This document shows positions 13,188 through 23,734 of a stretch of 64,000 nt of DNA, piece by piece. Within the stretch, counting starts at the first letter, position 1, and the number at the start of each line of letters is the position of its first letter. The DNA lies in NCBI RefSeq assembly GCF_003668045.3, contig NW_023276807.1, positions 228,684,167 to 228,748,166 on the forward strand. The letters run 5' to 3'. The stretch comes from Cricetulus griseus. Taxonomy: Eukaryota > Chordata > Mammalia > Rodentia > Cricetidae. Under the pieces are notes generated by a model, which was not told where the DNA came from, searched no databases, and saw nothing but the letters and a program-made list of their open reading frames with translations. The position numbers and the translations under genes were made by a program.

Positions 13188-13675
13188 ATTCAGAATTCAA
13201 ATATATGGGATATTGTAAAGAATATGCAAATGACAGAAGTCTTCAATTCTAAAACTGAATGCCTGCCTTTGGGGAACTTTGATATATACTTCCTGCTTGT
13301 TAAGTCAGTCTTTCATCTCTCTGCATCCAAATGCCAGAACTATGGGGAAAGCCACAACACTTAGCAAGGGAATGAGAGTAGACCATGTGTATCCAATCAG
13401 GGTCCCGATTAATTTCTGTACTGTGGTAATCAGTTCAGGGATGCTCACATGACTAGTAAAAATAGACTAGTAAAAATCTTTCCCTTTAGAAAAACCCACA
13501 GGAGAAGGAAACTCCCTTTAAGTTACTGTTATCCAATCAGAAAGCAGCCTAGAGAATCTTCTGTGAAGAACAAAGGCAAGTAGGAATGGTTGGTTAGGAA
13601 ACTACATGAAAAACTGGGCAACATCCTCATGATATGAGACCATGTCCCTGTTTCCATTATAATTCCTTTGAACCT

Positions 13676-14163
13676 CTGTCTTAGTTACTTATCTCATTGT
13701 GGTGACAAAATACCCAACAAAAGCAACTTAGAAGGGTTTATTTTGACTCATCATGGTGAGGAAATCCTGGCCGCAGAAGCGTGAGGCAGCCAGTCCTATT
13801 GTAGCTGTAGCCAAGAAGCAGAAAGAGGAATGATGCTGCTCCATTCATGACATTTTTTTCTTCAGTTCAAGACTCTGAATAACCTCCCATAGAAGGCCTC
13901 ACTTTCCCTGGGGAGCAGAAATGGTATTGGATAGGTAGGGTATTAATGGGGCGTAGGGGAGGAGGGAAGGGAAAGGGAACTGGATTGACATGTAAAACAA
14001 TCTTGTTTCAAATTTAAATTAAAAAAAAGACCCCAGCCCATGAGAATCACTGCCTAAATTCAAGGTGTGCCTTCCCTGCTAGTTAAACTTCTTGGGAACT
14101 GCCTCCTTATCCATCCCCAGAGATATGTTCCCATGGTGATTCTAAATCCTATCAAACTGACTA
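13676..14163 (-). mobile_element. ERVL/MaLR-like LTR split by an L1 fragment
   Basis: The left part (13676-13887) begins 'cttagttacttatctcattg' and continues 'aaaagcaacttagaagggtt', which is a reversed LTR 3' end. The right part (14030-14163) contains 'ccatgagaatcactgcctaa' and 'tggtgattctaaatcctatc', which reads on the minus strand like the start of an MLT2-type LTR. The two parts make one element broken by the L1 tail at 13888-14029. Confidence 0.5.
13888..14029 (+). mobile_element. L1 3' UTR fragment
   Basis: G-rich 'ggggaggagggaagggaaag' is followed by 'attgacatgtaaaacaatct', 'aaatttaaatt' and a short A tail. This matches the rodent L1 3' end and is related to the end of the copy at 4171-4597. 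It is heavily 5'-truncated and inserted into an older LTR. Confidence 0.75.
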
Positions 14164-14821
14164 TGTAAAGTAGCCTCTGAGCTACTCCCAAATAGTCACA
14201 GCTACTTACACTGATAAACTGGATTTTTGCTTAAAGCGGTTTGTCCTGGGGAGAAGAAAAATCTGCCCACCCTGGGACACTGAGAATAGTGGGCTCCCCT
14301 CCCACGTACAGATAACATCAGACTCCAAGCAGGAAGACTGGACCACTTCAGTAAAGCTTTGCCTAGCAGGTCCCATCTCTTCCTCTCCTGCAAGCCAGGG
14401 AAGCTCTGACAGCTTGGAGGAGATGGTAGCCAGATGTGGCATCAGAATCACCAGATGTGACATCAGAATCAGAGAGACGAAAACAAATTCACCAAAGCTA
14501 ACAGGAACAACTGCCATCTCCATTTAACAAACTGGAGTTTCTAGACACTAAAGAGATGTGTATCAGTATGTTATTCCATAAAATCACTATGATCAAAGCT
14601 ATTTTCAAAATATAGGAAGTTATAAGCACAATATCTGTAGACAGTCCTTCCTGTGTTGGTGCAAGAAGTACTGTCTAGAGACATTGTGCTTAAGCTGACA
14701 CCTAAACGACAAGAAGATGGTAGCAAGATAAACCCTTCATGACAGAGCAGTCTCAGGAAAGGAAACAGCTGAGGCAAGGAGATAATTTGGAGAAGTTCGG
14801 GATTTATAAAAAACACAAAAG

Positions 14822-14905
14822 CCAGGGATGTAGCTTAGTGGTAGAATGATCAGTTAACAAATACAAGGTGCTAGGTTTGATGCCCAATATAAAAGAATAG
14901 GGACA
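14822..14905 (+). mobile_element. ID/B4-type SINE
   Basis: 'ccagggatgtagcttagtgg' with 'tagaatgatcagttaac' and 'aaggtgctaggtttgatgcc' follow the tRNA-Ala-derived ID/B4 head, with A and B box positions. A short A-rich end follows. Confidence 0.7.
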
Positions 14906-15102
14906 AAATGAAGCCAGTCACCGAAGCAAGGCATATAGGATAGATAGCAAGGTGGTTTTTTGTTTGTTTGCTTCTAAGTTATTTTAAGTTAGCATAGAAA
15001 ATAATGTAATTGTCTGTCTTCATACAGATATAAACTATTTTTTGTGCATATTTATCCCCCTTTCTAAATGCCCTCATCATCTCTTCTCTTGGTCCTTTTC
15101 TG

Positions 15103-15412
15103 TGATGGTCAATATTTATTGTCAATCTGATAAGATCTAGAATCACCTGGCAGACAAACCTCTGAGCATGTCTGTGAGGAAGCTTCTAGAATGGGTTAAC
15201 TGAGGTGGGATGAGACAATTCATGTGTCATGTGGGCAACACCCTTCTGTAGGCTAGCATCTCAGACAAGCAAGAAAGCAGGTGAACACCAGCATTCATGG
15301 CTCTCTGCTTCTTGACTACACTGAATGTTTGAACACGTGAAATGATTGACCAGCTGTCTCAAATTCCTAACACCATGCCTACTTATTGACTACACAACTT
15401 GGGTTTTGTAGT
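15103..15412 (+). mobile_element. ERVL LTR, MLT2-like, sense
   Basis: 'gtgatggtcaatatttattg' then 'ctagaatcacctggcagaca', 'gagcatgtctgtgaggaagc' and 'aacaccagcattcatggctc'. The order matches the class III MLT2-type LTR as I remember it. The copy at 48466-48830 is the same family on the other strand. Confidence 0.6.
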
Positions 15413-15423
15413 TTGAATTTTAC

Positions 15424-15540
15424 AGTTCCTTATATATTTTAGATATCCAACCTGTGTCGAGTATATAGTTGGCCTAGATTTGTTTCCCATTCTAATGGCT
15501 GTCTCTTCCCTCTGCTGATGGTTTCTGTTGCTACTACACT
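15424..15540 (-). mobile_element. L1 ORF2 3'-end/3' UTR fragment, antisense
   Basis: 'ccttatatattttagatatc' followed by 'tagatttgtttcccattcta' is the antisense of a region near the L1 ORF2 end ('tatattctggatattagccc' in related copies). It is short and diverged. Confidence 0.5.
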
Positions 15541-18500
15541 GTTTTTCAGCTCCAACACCATGACATTTCTGAGTAGATAATTTAGAGAGGGTGTGTATTT
15601 ATCACTAATGAGAGATGACAGGAAATGTTCTGAGAAGCCCAGGAAAATTAACTGCAAAACAAGAAATGTATTAATCAGATAGAATGAAACAAACTATTTT
15701 CAGATGGGCAAAATCCATTGAAGGCAAGTGGAAATACAGAGCAAGTAATTCCTCCAAAGTCAGTCTCTATCACAAACATGGCTTCAATGTGCATACCTAC
15801 AGGATTTTGTTCCTGTAATTAGACAAGGCAACTGTAACTCATTTGAAGATACAAATAAAATGAGTGGCCAGAAATGTTCTGAAAAGCAAGAGCAATTAGG
15901 AATAAAACAGTATTATTGGGTATTGAGTACAAATGTGAAATCTATGCAGTTCATGGCAAAATCAGCATGACAAGATCAACAGAAAAGACAGAAAATATGT
16001 CTGCAACCCTTTAAGGAAACCCTGAAATCTTATATTGAAGCTGTTGTTTTACATTCAATAGAGAATTTAATGGAAAAACATCTCCCAGAAGGCTGCTGCT
16101 GCTGTTCCCTACTTCATGTAGCTGTGAGCTATTACCTCATCAAACCTAAGTGTCGTCAACTATAAAATACTGTTACAACAGATGAGTCAGGACCAAGGGT
16201 AAAAGCAGTTCTATGGAAAATGATGACATTTTATCTGCTAAAGAGATGCCTATCCTTTAAAAAATATTTTAGAAGTCATAATTGCATTGCCATTTCCTGT
16301 ATGGAAATCTGAAGTTATGCCAGGCTGTCGTCATGAACAGGTGCCTTGCATGTCATTTATATCCCGGGTGTTTTAGTTTGTTCTCTAATCAGCTGGATGT
16401 ACTCCCATAATGATGTACACCATAATGTGAGGGTTTCTAATAGGCTGCTATGGCACAAGGAATACTGAATCATGATTCTATTTACTTGTTTAATGACTAA
16501 TTTGCATATATTTTGACTCATCCTAAGAAAGGATATGAAGTGATTTTCAGCAAAAGCACAATAATATGATAAAATATAAATGAAAAGTAAATCAGAGTTC
16601 CCAGAGCAAAGACAAATGAAAAGAACAGGTGATGTCAACGAGGAAATTTTAAGGGATTATGTACTTGGCTATAATTTATTGCTAATATTTTTCTGAGTTT
16701 TCTTAAGATAAAGTCCTGTCCCCAAGAGAGGGGGGGGAGGGAGGGAAGGAGAGAGGGACAGTTTAACAACTAAGTTGACCTGAAGTGAAAAATAAAACTG
16801 TATGCTTGTCTCAGGAGGGCAAGAAATTACTTGAATTTTTGCCTAGAACACATAAACTGGTATAAGCTATATAGTGTTTCTGTATATCTTGTGTCTTCCT
16901 ATGGTGAGCTGGAGGTTTTGAGTAGATTGCATTCTAGCTAACAATGCACTGATAATGACATATTCTTCCAGAATAAAGCTTTCAATGGATGACACTATCA
17001 TATCCCATTGTTACCTGCAATTCTCAGTTTCTCAGTTAAGTTCTATTCTATGCTGACTAATGGCTGGATGTTTATTAAGGACTTGCTGAGATTAAATCCA
17101 CCAAGAGAGACAAAGGTCATGACCAGGCCGATGGACAAGCTGCTAGGAAGTTGGCCCTGAAGACTGCCTTGGCTGCCACATAGGCAGCTCATAAACTATC
17201 TCAAAACATCCCATTGGAGCTAGCTTAGGTTGGGTTAATTAGTTCCTATTCCCATTTTAGTTAGTCACTGGATGGGCCACTCAAGGAAAGGATCATAGAT
17301 GAGGCTTCTCTCTAGAGAGGGAATACCTAGAATAGATAACTTTTGAAGGCATGACTGACGGCTGGGGTATCAGTTTATTGGAAAAGGGATCTCATATGCA
17401 AGGCATCCTCGTCAACAAATCTAGGCCAAGCAGATAATTTCTATTACAGATAAATATACTGTTCAGGGTTTACCTGTATAGGAGCCAATATTGTATATAT
17501 TGGCCCTGCCTCCTTCCCTCCCCCCAATCCCTCTGTCCTTCCATCTCAATCTGACCCCTCCCTACAATCTTCAGATATGCTTAACAACAAATTTTTGTGT
17601 ATGTATGTGTTAGATTAAATTGGGAGCCAGTGCAGATCCTAAACTGATCTGTTAGGTTGATAAAATCTGTCTCTATGGCTTCAGTCTTCCCTTTGCCACT
17701 TTCCCACCTTCCTGCTCTCATCCATTCTCTAAACCCAACTCCAAAAACTAAATTTATGCCTTCATGTACTGCATATTTACTACCTTTCCAGAACCTTCTC
17801 TTACTAACTTCTTCATTATCAACACTACTAAAAAATTATAATGATTCCTTTTCAGGGGTAAATGCCTTTGAATCTCACTAATGGAGGGATGTAAAGAAGC
17901 TTTGTGAAATCTCACACACGTGCAGAGAGAGGAGGAGACTATGGATGGGTATTTGAGAATTAGCCAAATTACCAGGAAAGTGAATGGTGATCTTGAAAGA
18001 TCAGCCCTCTCTGCAACTATATGGCTCTAAGACAGTGTCCTTTGGTGCCACATAATACCAGACAAGGAGTTTAACCGAGTCGCTCAATAATAACATATGC
18101 ACATTCCATTCACTCTTAGCCACACACTTCCCTAAATCTCTGGAAATCGTCTCCAGGTATCCAGAAAGAAACTCGTACAAATTCTCCAGTGGAATTCCCA
18201 TGCTCTTTGGTTTTGAGTTTTTCATCACTGATGTCTGTTGGTTAAGAGCTCATGTGAGACACAACCAGCTCTAGCCATAGTTGCCCTGAAAACTTGAGAA
18301 TTCATGGCAATAATGCTGACCAAGAAAGTGTCTAGAATGGAGCAAGCACCTAGCATCCTCTCTGTCTTGTGCTCCACTAGAAGAATGGAAAGATTGCTTG
18401 ACTCCATGAGTTGGGTTCTCAAGTGAACAGTGCTTTGCTCCCACTGCCAGGAGAATAACTGGAGAAGTAGTGCTTTGCAGAATCAACACAGAGTGGAGTG

Positions 18501-18660
18501 CAGTCTCTGTTCCATAGTCTTCTGTTTGTTATTAGAGCTGAGTCAGCTGGACGTGGCTGACTTAGGACCATGTGGATGCCTCCTCTTTGGCAAGGACACC
18601 AAACTGCCTTCCTTAATCCAGTGTCAGTTCAAACATGTGATCTCTCATCCCCTGTCACTC
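15541..18660. other. No gene recognised
   Basis: Mostly unassigned AT-rich sequence. A G-rich purine run sits at 16725-16758, and pyrimidine-rich sequence at 17505-17560. Open frames here are short and have no recognisable domain. Confidence 0.4.
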
Positions 18661-18666
18661 CAAGCC
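18661..18666 (+). repeat. Target-site duplication of the provirus, left copy
   Basis: CAAGCC directly precedes the proviral LTR end and is repeated exactly at 21080-21085. Six base pairs is the length made by IAP-type integrases. Confidence 0.92.
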
Positions 18667-19000
18667 TGTCCCGCGCAATAGTCTTGCTGGCAAGAACCAC
18701 ACAGGACATTCGGATCCTTCTGCAGTAAAGCTTTAATGCATCTTGAGAGGAGAGCATAAGCTTACCAGAGCGGAGACCCCGAGCCAAGAATCCCGTCCCC
18801 TAATAAAGGCTCACAGACTCTGAGCGATGCGTGTACAGCTGGGATAGGTGGATGACTCGTCACCCTATATGACGCCATGGAATAGGCGGGGCTAGGCAGT
18901 GGAAAAACACTGGGCACATGGATACCAACGTTGTTTACTTGATCCGGCAGCGGATGTCAGCGCCATCTTGTAATGGCAAATGTGAGTGTGGCTCCTCACA
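18667..19000 (-). repeat. 3' LTR of the IAP-like provirus
   Basis: This 334-bp LTR reads TGTGAGGAGCC at its 5' end (19000) to GCGCGGGACA at its 3' end (18667) on the minus strand. ATTAAA (reverse of 18732-18737) serves as the poly(A) signal. A TATA-like CATATAGG lies around 18865-18872 on the minus strand, preceded by GCGTCA, a possible CRE half site. Relative to the other LTR it has an extra CT at about 18819-18820 and has lost several CpG sites. Confidence 0.93.
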
Positions 19001-19010
19001 TCTCCCCCTA
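19001..19010 (-). other. Polypurine tract
   Basis: On the minus strand TAGGGGGAGA directly precedes the 3' LTR. This is the expected place and composition for the plus-strand DNA primer of a retrovirus. Confidence 0.85.
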
Positions 19011-19429
19011 TATAATTATATAGAAACACAGAGGCTATAGGCCAGCCAAATGCAGAGTGGAGATAGAGGTCAACTCCCCAAAACTGGATGCAGACCTTGT
19101 CTTGAGCAGGACTCCAGACTCTGTGTCCAGAGCAGGCCCAGACCTGTCCTTATGTCTTTTTCTGGGGGAAGGGCATTATGACATGTAACCTTCATGCAAG
19201 ATGACATATCTCCCAGAAGAGCCACAAGAAAAGCCACAGGCCCTTTCTGTGCAGTGCTTAGCCTTACAACTCTTTTGACCTGCCGAACCTTGCTCACTCT
19301 ATTCCGTGCAATGAGGTCAAGCCTCCGGAGGTGCAGGAGCTGAGCAGTCGGCGACCTATTGCCTCAACATGCTTAGCCAAATGCCGGGGGAGATTCCATT
19401 CTCTAGGGCAGCGAGTGCCTGTGCAACCA

Positions 19430-19600
19430 CTACCTTACCTTTTTTGTTTGGGTTTTGAGTCTACACACAGTCCCAAGCATAAACACCACACCACTGCAGA
19501 GAATTGTGCCAAAAAGTCCCACCCCCACCCAATCCTTAAAATAGGAGACAGCTGAAGCGATCCATGATGACAATCCCTCCATCAAGGACAAGTCAAGGTG
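19430..19600 (-). pseudogene. env: env transmembrane-like remnant
   Basis: The minus-strand frame that closes at 19430 contains a Trp-rich short segment (SSWIASAVSYFKDW) followed by about 20 hydrophobic residues and a basic tail (KTQTKKVR). This resembles the end of a retroviral TM subunit: membrane-proximal region, anchor and cytoplasmic tail. No surface subunit, furin site or fusion peptide is seen. The frame is opened by an upstream Met (19708) that lies inside the integrase-derived part in another frame, so it is not a native start. The identification rests on position (after integrase, before the polypurine tract) and hydrophobic profile. Confidence 0.5.
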
Positions 19601-19629
19601 CAAGGAGTTAATCTGGATAATAGCGGCTC

Positions 19630-19953
19630 TCAACTCCCGGGGAGAGGGTGGAGTTCCGACTTTTGAAGGTCCGAAGGGGCTCTTCGGGTGAGTCTTTCCG
19701 GGATCCACAGGGGATTCTCTTCATCCTGTGGAAAAACACATATAGCTCCCCTGGATCTTATGAGAATAGGATCCAGGCCTCTCCAAAGACCAGTTAAGAT
19801 ATCTTTCCATTTTACCATTTTCTTTGGCCTTTCAGGTTCTGAGGTGTGGCGCTTGGCCGCAGTATGGCCCTGAGCGTCAATGTTTAGAAAATTAAGGGTA
19901 AAGAGTGCCATGGATATTGCAACTCTTGGCACCGAGGGTAAGGATGCTCCCAT
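19630..19953 (-). pseudogene. pol: pol remnant: C-terminal part of integrase
   Basis: The minus-strand frame holds 'ALFTLNFLN', 'GHTAAKRH', 'VKWKDILTGLWRG' and 'GAICVFPQDEENPLWIPERL'. This is the order seen at the C-terminal end of betaretroviral integrases: the helix after the catalytic core, then the DNA-binding SH3-like domain ending in PxWxPERL. The zinc-binding domain, the DDE core, RNase H and reverse transcriptase are all absent. The frame is intact for about 95 codons from the deletion junction, near 19911-19975. No enzyme activity is possible from this fragment. Confidence 0.85.
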
Positions 19954-20647
19954 TCCCTCCTTTTGTTTGGTTTTCCCCTGTCAAAGACTGGGAAAGCCAT
20001 CTGCAGTTTCCTCCGCTCCTCTAATGGTAAAAAGGAGTCGGTACCAAATTTTTGTTGTGACTCATATAATGGGGGTGCTGATGGAAGTACACCCGCTGGA
20101 TTAACAGGTGGTGGCCTCATATTTGCTTTCACTTTTGGTAGCCGATCTAAAATCTCAGAGTCTGAGTTGCTCAGCTCCAAGGCCTCTAGTTTCACCGTAG
20201 GGAAGAGGCTAGGTTTTGAGTCTTTATTTCTCTTAAATTTACCGGGGTGTAACCGGTTATTCCCTATTTTCTCTCCCCCTTTTTTGTATCCTGGGGAAGG
20301 CCTTTTTCCTTAGACATGTCCTTCCTTTTTTGAGCTCCTAATCTCTCATCTCGTTCAGTTTCTGATATATTATCCTGTACCTCTTTAAGCGTTTTTTGAC
20401 TCTCTGCTACCATGGGACAGCAAGCCTCAATCTCTAGACAGTTTTTAATTAGGTCTCTCTGTTTTGAAGAGCCCATTATGCTGGAGGCTACCTGGGGTAA
20501 GCTTGGTCGCGAACTGGAACACCAGCCACGGTGGGCACAATATAAGACCAATGTAATAAAGACTAGAATTAAGGCTTTTACTGATCCATCCCATAGTGGT
20601 GACAAATTAAAAGCAAAGTCAAAAAAGAAGGTGTCAGAATAAAGCAT
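19884..20647 (-). pseudogene. gag: gag remnant: leader, matrix, late-domain region and start of capsid
   Basis: The first frame (20647 down to 20264, 127 codons) starts with a Met followed by a hydrophobic segment at residues 24-37. A second in-frame Met, at 20474-20476, begins MGSSKQ. A second frame (20195 down to 19884) carries PSAPPLY at 20064-20084, a fused PSAP and PPxY late-budding motif. It then reaches AFPVFD, which looks like the matrix/p region to capsid boundary. The two frames differ, so there is a frame change near 20275-20285, where a C5T6 run (plus strand) sits. Shortly after PVFD the sequence leaves gag at the internal deletion. Most of capsid and all of nucleocapsid are missing. 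Confidence 0.75.
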
Positions 20648-20727
20648 ACCTCTCCGAACTTACCACCCTGCAGTTCTGAATCCGCCCCGTCCGAGGGGTC
20701 TCAGCAGTGTCGGCGATGTTAACAAGT

Positions 20728-20745
20728 TCCCGGGTTTCGTCACCA
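20728..20745 (-). other. Primer binding site, tRNA-Phe type
   Basis: On the minus strand, two bases downstream of the 5' LTR, TGGTGACGAAACCCGGGA matches the 18 bases complementary to the 3' end of tRNA-Phe except for one base (A for C at position 6). IAP elements use tRNA-Phe, which supports the family call. Confidence 0.85.
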
Positions 20746-20747
20746 GA

Positions 20748-21079
20748 TGTCCCGCGCGATAGTCTTGCTGGCAAGAACCACACAGGACATTCGGATCCTT
20801 CTGCAGTAAAGCTTTAATGCGTCTTGAGAGGAGAGCATAAGCTTACCAGAGCGGAGACCCCGAGCCAAGAATCCCGTCCCCTAATAAAGGCTCACAGACT
20901 GAGCGATGCGTGTACAGCTGGGATAGGTGGATGACTCGTCACCCTATATGACGCCATGGAATAGGCGGGGCTAGGCAGTGGAAAAACACTGGGCACATGG
21001 ATACCAACGTTGTTTACTTGATCCGGCAGCGGATGTCAGCGCCATCTTGTAATGGTGAATGTGAGTGCGGCTCCTCACA
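20748..21079 (-). repeat. 5' LTR of the IAP-like provirus
   Basis: This 332-bp LTR is colinear with 18667-19000, with five substitutions and a missing CT. The poly(A) signal ATTAAA is at 20813-20818 (reverse). The TATA-like CATATAGG and GCGTCA are conserved, so the promoter part looks intact and would fire leftwards on the minus strand into the gag remnant. Confidence 0.93.
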
Positions 21080-21085
21080 CAAGCC
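21080..21085 (+). repeat. Target-site duplication of the provirus, right copy
   Basis: CAAGCC, identical to 18661-18666. Confidence 0.92.
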
Positions 21086-21229
21086 TGCCTTAAAATTTTA
21101 TTTTAATAGCAGTCCTCCTAGTTTGCATCCAAACACATCTAAATCCCAGTTAAGAGTTTAGACTTCTGTTGTGTATACAAAGGAATTCAGGAAGTGAAAT
21201 AGTAGTTGTACGGTTATAAGGATAGTAAC

Positions 21230-21380
21230 GGTTAGCATTTATGGAAGCCAAGTGTTTTGACATCATTTTTTACTTGAACACTGGCAAGATGCAGAAGATA
21301 TTATCCCTTTTCTCTGTTAGAAAAGGAAGCTAAGGTTAGTGAATTGAGGCATGTGTCCAAGTTTGCAGACCTGGAAAGAT
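21230..21380 (+). mobile_element. MIR SINE remnant
   Basis: 'ttagcatttatggaagccaa' then 'ttatcccttttctctgttag', 'aaaggaagctaaggttagtg' and 'ccaagtttgcagac' follow the MIR order (start 'agcatttattgagca', core 'ccattttacagatgaggaaa', then 'ggtcacacagc'). It is ancient and diverged. Confidence 0.6.
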
Positions 21381-23278
21381 GCTGAGCCTGAGTACGCCCC
21401 CCCCCCAGAGCTCAGCCTTTCCTGTAGGACAATGCAGAGACATTCAGACAGCAAGCTCTACTTGACAGCTTTCGGCAATCACTTCATTTTATGTGTCTAG
21501 GAACAGTTGTTTACCCTGCAGATTTTGTACTATTTTAAAGCCAACTTCTAAAGGAGTCTGAGAAGCCAAGGTGCTAGGCATCTTTCCTTCTAGGTAAACT
21601 GTGTGTGCAGACCAGCATGTCATTCCTGGAATATGAGCTCCTTTGAGTCTTAAAATCTCTCCAGTATCCAAAGGACCCTATATGTAGAAGAGGTAAATAA
21701 GTGAGGACAGTGTTTCCAGATAGCAGCAGGATGCAAAATAAAGAAATGATTAACAAAAAGAGGGCACTTGTCCAACAGATCGGTCATTCCCAAGCCCACA
21801 GTATCCCTGAACTTGTACACATGCCAGAAATACCATAATTGTCACACACCTGGAGCTTCCGTTTTCTTCAATTCCCTTGTTACTTGGCATTCCTCTGCAC
21901 TGTAACTTCTCCTCTTCTAGTGTCTTGTCCCTGTAATCCCTTTACAATCACAGAATTAGTTAACTTTTGCAACATCCACAAATAACCTCCCAGGCTTACC
22001 AAAGCAATATTTAGTCGTTGCTACAGCTTTGGCAGAACTCCACATGACTTCCCATTTTGAAACCCATGACAAAGGAGTAGGCACTGTCTGGCCCAGGCTG
22101 TTCTCATTGTGGAGGACAGGAACAAAAGGAACAGGGCCATTCTGTGTGTGCTAATTAAAGCTTTTGCTTAGATGTGGCATGCGTCATACCTACTAAGACA
22201 CGATTGGCTTCAGCAAGGGAGTGAGCTTCATCCTTGGGCATGATAGAAGGGAGGCATGATTGGAGGGGAAAGTAATAAATAAATTGGAATAAAATTACAC
22301 AATCTCTACAAGTTGGGTCTCCTCCAATTCCACTGGCTGTGCTTATTCTGTCCCAAAGCCTTGTTCTTGTCTGAATCTCTCAAAATGCTATAGGCCCTAG
22401 ACTTCTGTCCTTGATACAAGCTAACCCTGAACACAAAGCCCTGGCTCTTCCTTTTCTTTCTAAGTCCATCTGTCACCATAACTCCACTTCAAGTCTGTCT
22501 TTCCCTGTCTCACAGTCAGACACTATCATCTTGTACTAAATATCTCCTATTATAACTCTGGGTTATCTTTTTTTTTTCTTTTAACTGTGTAAGGCCACTT
22601 CTTTTGTCGTCCTATCCTCTGAGTTTCCTAACCTCTCAAGTTGAAATTAAGTTCTACAGAGTCTCAGCCACCCATTCCTACTTCTATATCTTAGAAATTC
22701 TCTTTATGAATAAGACCAAAGCCTTTAATAGTTCTCTTGGAGCTTTTCAGCCTTCCAAAGATGGCATGTTCTTTTAGGTGCTTACAAATCTTTCCTAGAC
22801 ATTACCCCTCATATTTCTATGCTACCCAAACTTTTAAGCTATTGGCATTTCAACTTCATTCTCTATTCCTCATCTCATGACATCTTCACTTCTCTAGTTC
22901 CCCAGTGAGTTACCAAGGCTGGGGTGGAGCCCAGGATCATCTGCTTTACATCCCCGATTGTTCATTTCAGTCGTCACTAGGTGTTGTCCAGAGCTCCTCC
23001 CTGTTGTCCAGGTTTTCCTCTTGTTCACTTTTCTAGACCTCTAGTTCACAACTTTTCTGTGCTTCCTTCCCAGTATCAACTTTTCACTACGATTTTGAAT
23101 TGACAGTCTTCCTATTTTGGTGAGAAAATAATGTTTTCAGACTTTGCTGGCCCAATGTCTACCTTGTTGTTATTATTTAGCTGTAATTTAACACTTTTCA
23201 TCAATCTTTCCCATTTCTTCCCTCTATCTCCTTCACCTCTTCCCCCTTAGTCCCTGATAGCCTCACTCTGTTCTTATC
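21381..23278. other. No gene recognised
   Basis: Unassigned sequence. The part from 22290 on is pyrimidine-rich on the plus strand. I cannot tie it to a family and see no exon. Confidence 0.4.
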
Positions 23279-23512
23279 TTATAGACCAGTGATTCTCAAC
23301 CTTCCTGATGCTGTGACCCTTTAATTCAGTTCCTCACGTTGTGCTGACCCAACCATAAAATTTCCATTGCTACTTCATAGGTGTAATTCTGCTACTGTTA
23401 TGAGTTGCAGTGTAAATATCTGTCATGCAGATGGTCTGAGGTGACTTGCATGAAAGGATCATTTGACCCCAAAGAGGTCTTAGCCCAAAGGTTAAGAACC
23501 ACTATTCTAGAC
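23279..23512. mobile_element. Non-autonomous hAT-Charlie element, URR1-like
   Basis: The element runs 23287-23504 with terminal inverted repeats: CAGTGATTCTCAACC at the left and GGTTAAGAACCACTA at the right. Between them are 'gatgctgtgaccctttaatt' and 'gaccccaaagaggtct', as in rodent URR1 elements. Flanking 8-bp repeats ttatagac (23279-23286) and ttctagac (23505-23512) match in 7 of 8 bases, the duplication length of hAT transposases. It has no coding capacity. Confidence 0.88.
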
Positions 23513-23734
23513 CATCATTTTTCAGTTCAATATATGAGAGAGACCATGTAGAAATTTTGGTGTCTGACATATTTACTTAACTGACCTCTGTTTACCACTC
23601 TGGAGGCAGTGAGACTTGGGAGAATGGAGCCAATAAATGAGGCAGACTATAGTTTCATGCACTAGTCTTCTTTATTCAGATCATCAGACAATTTGTACTC
23701 TGGGAGTTAAAAAGAATCATGAGTAAACTCTACA

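Larger units (their letters stand above)
18667..21079 (-). mobile_element. IAP-like (ERVK) provirus with internal deletion
   Basis: The provirus is 2,413 bp on the minus strand: two LTRs of 334 and 332 bp, TG...CA ends, a perfect 6-bp target duplication (CAAGCC), a tRNA-Phe-type primer site and a polypurine tract. The LTR start (TGTGAGGAGCC...) and the shared 'acaagatggcgctgaca'-like U3 pattern resemble rodent IAP LTRs. An intact IAP is near 7 kb, so most of gag, pro, pol and env are missing. The inside keeps the start of gag, the end of integrase and probably a short env membrane segment. The LTR pair differs by five substitutions and one 2-bp indel, which implies a fairly recent insertion. 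The element is not autonomous. A further ~330 bp between the env-like remnant and the polypurine tract (19011-19360) is 3' non-coding IAP-type sequence. Confidence 0.93.

Noticed and set aside
14421..14470. Two tandem copies of a roughly 21-bp segment (ccagatgtg-catcagaatca)
   Set aside because: A single short local duplication with no wider pattern.
16725..16758. G-rich run considered as a G-quadruplex
   Set aside because: It holds only one long G run plus short GGG blocks in purine-rich sequence, with no promoter or gene context.
20264..20647. Treating the 127-codon frame as an intact host or viral gene
   Set aside because: It is followed by a frame change and an internal deletion, and sits between proviral LTRs. 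It is annotated as a gag remnant.
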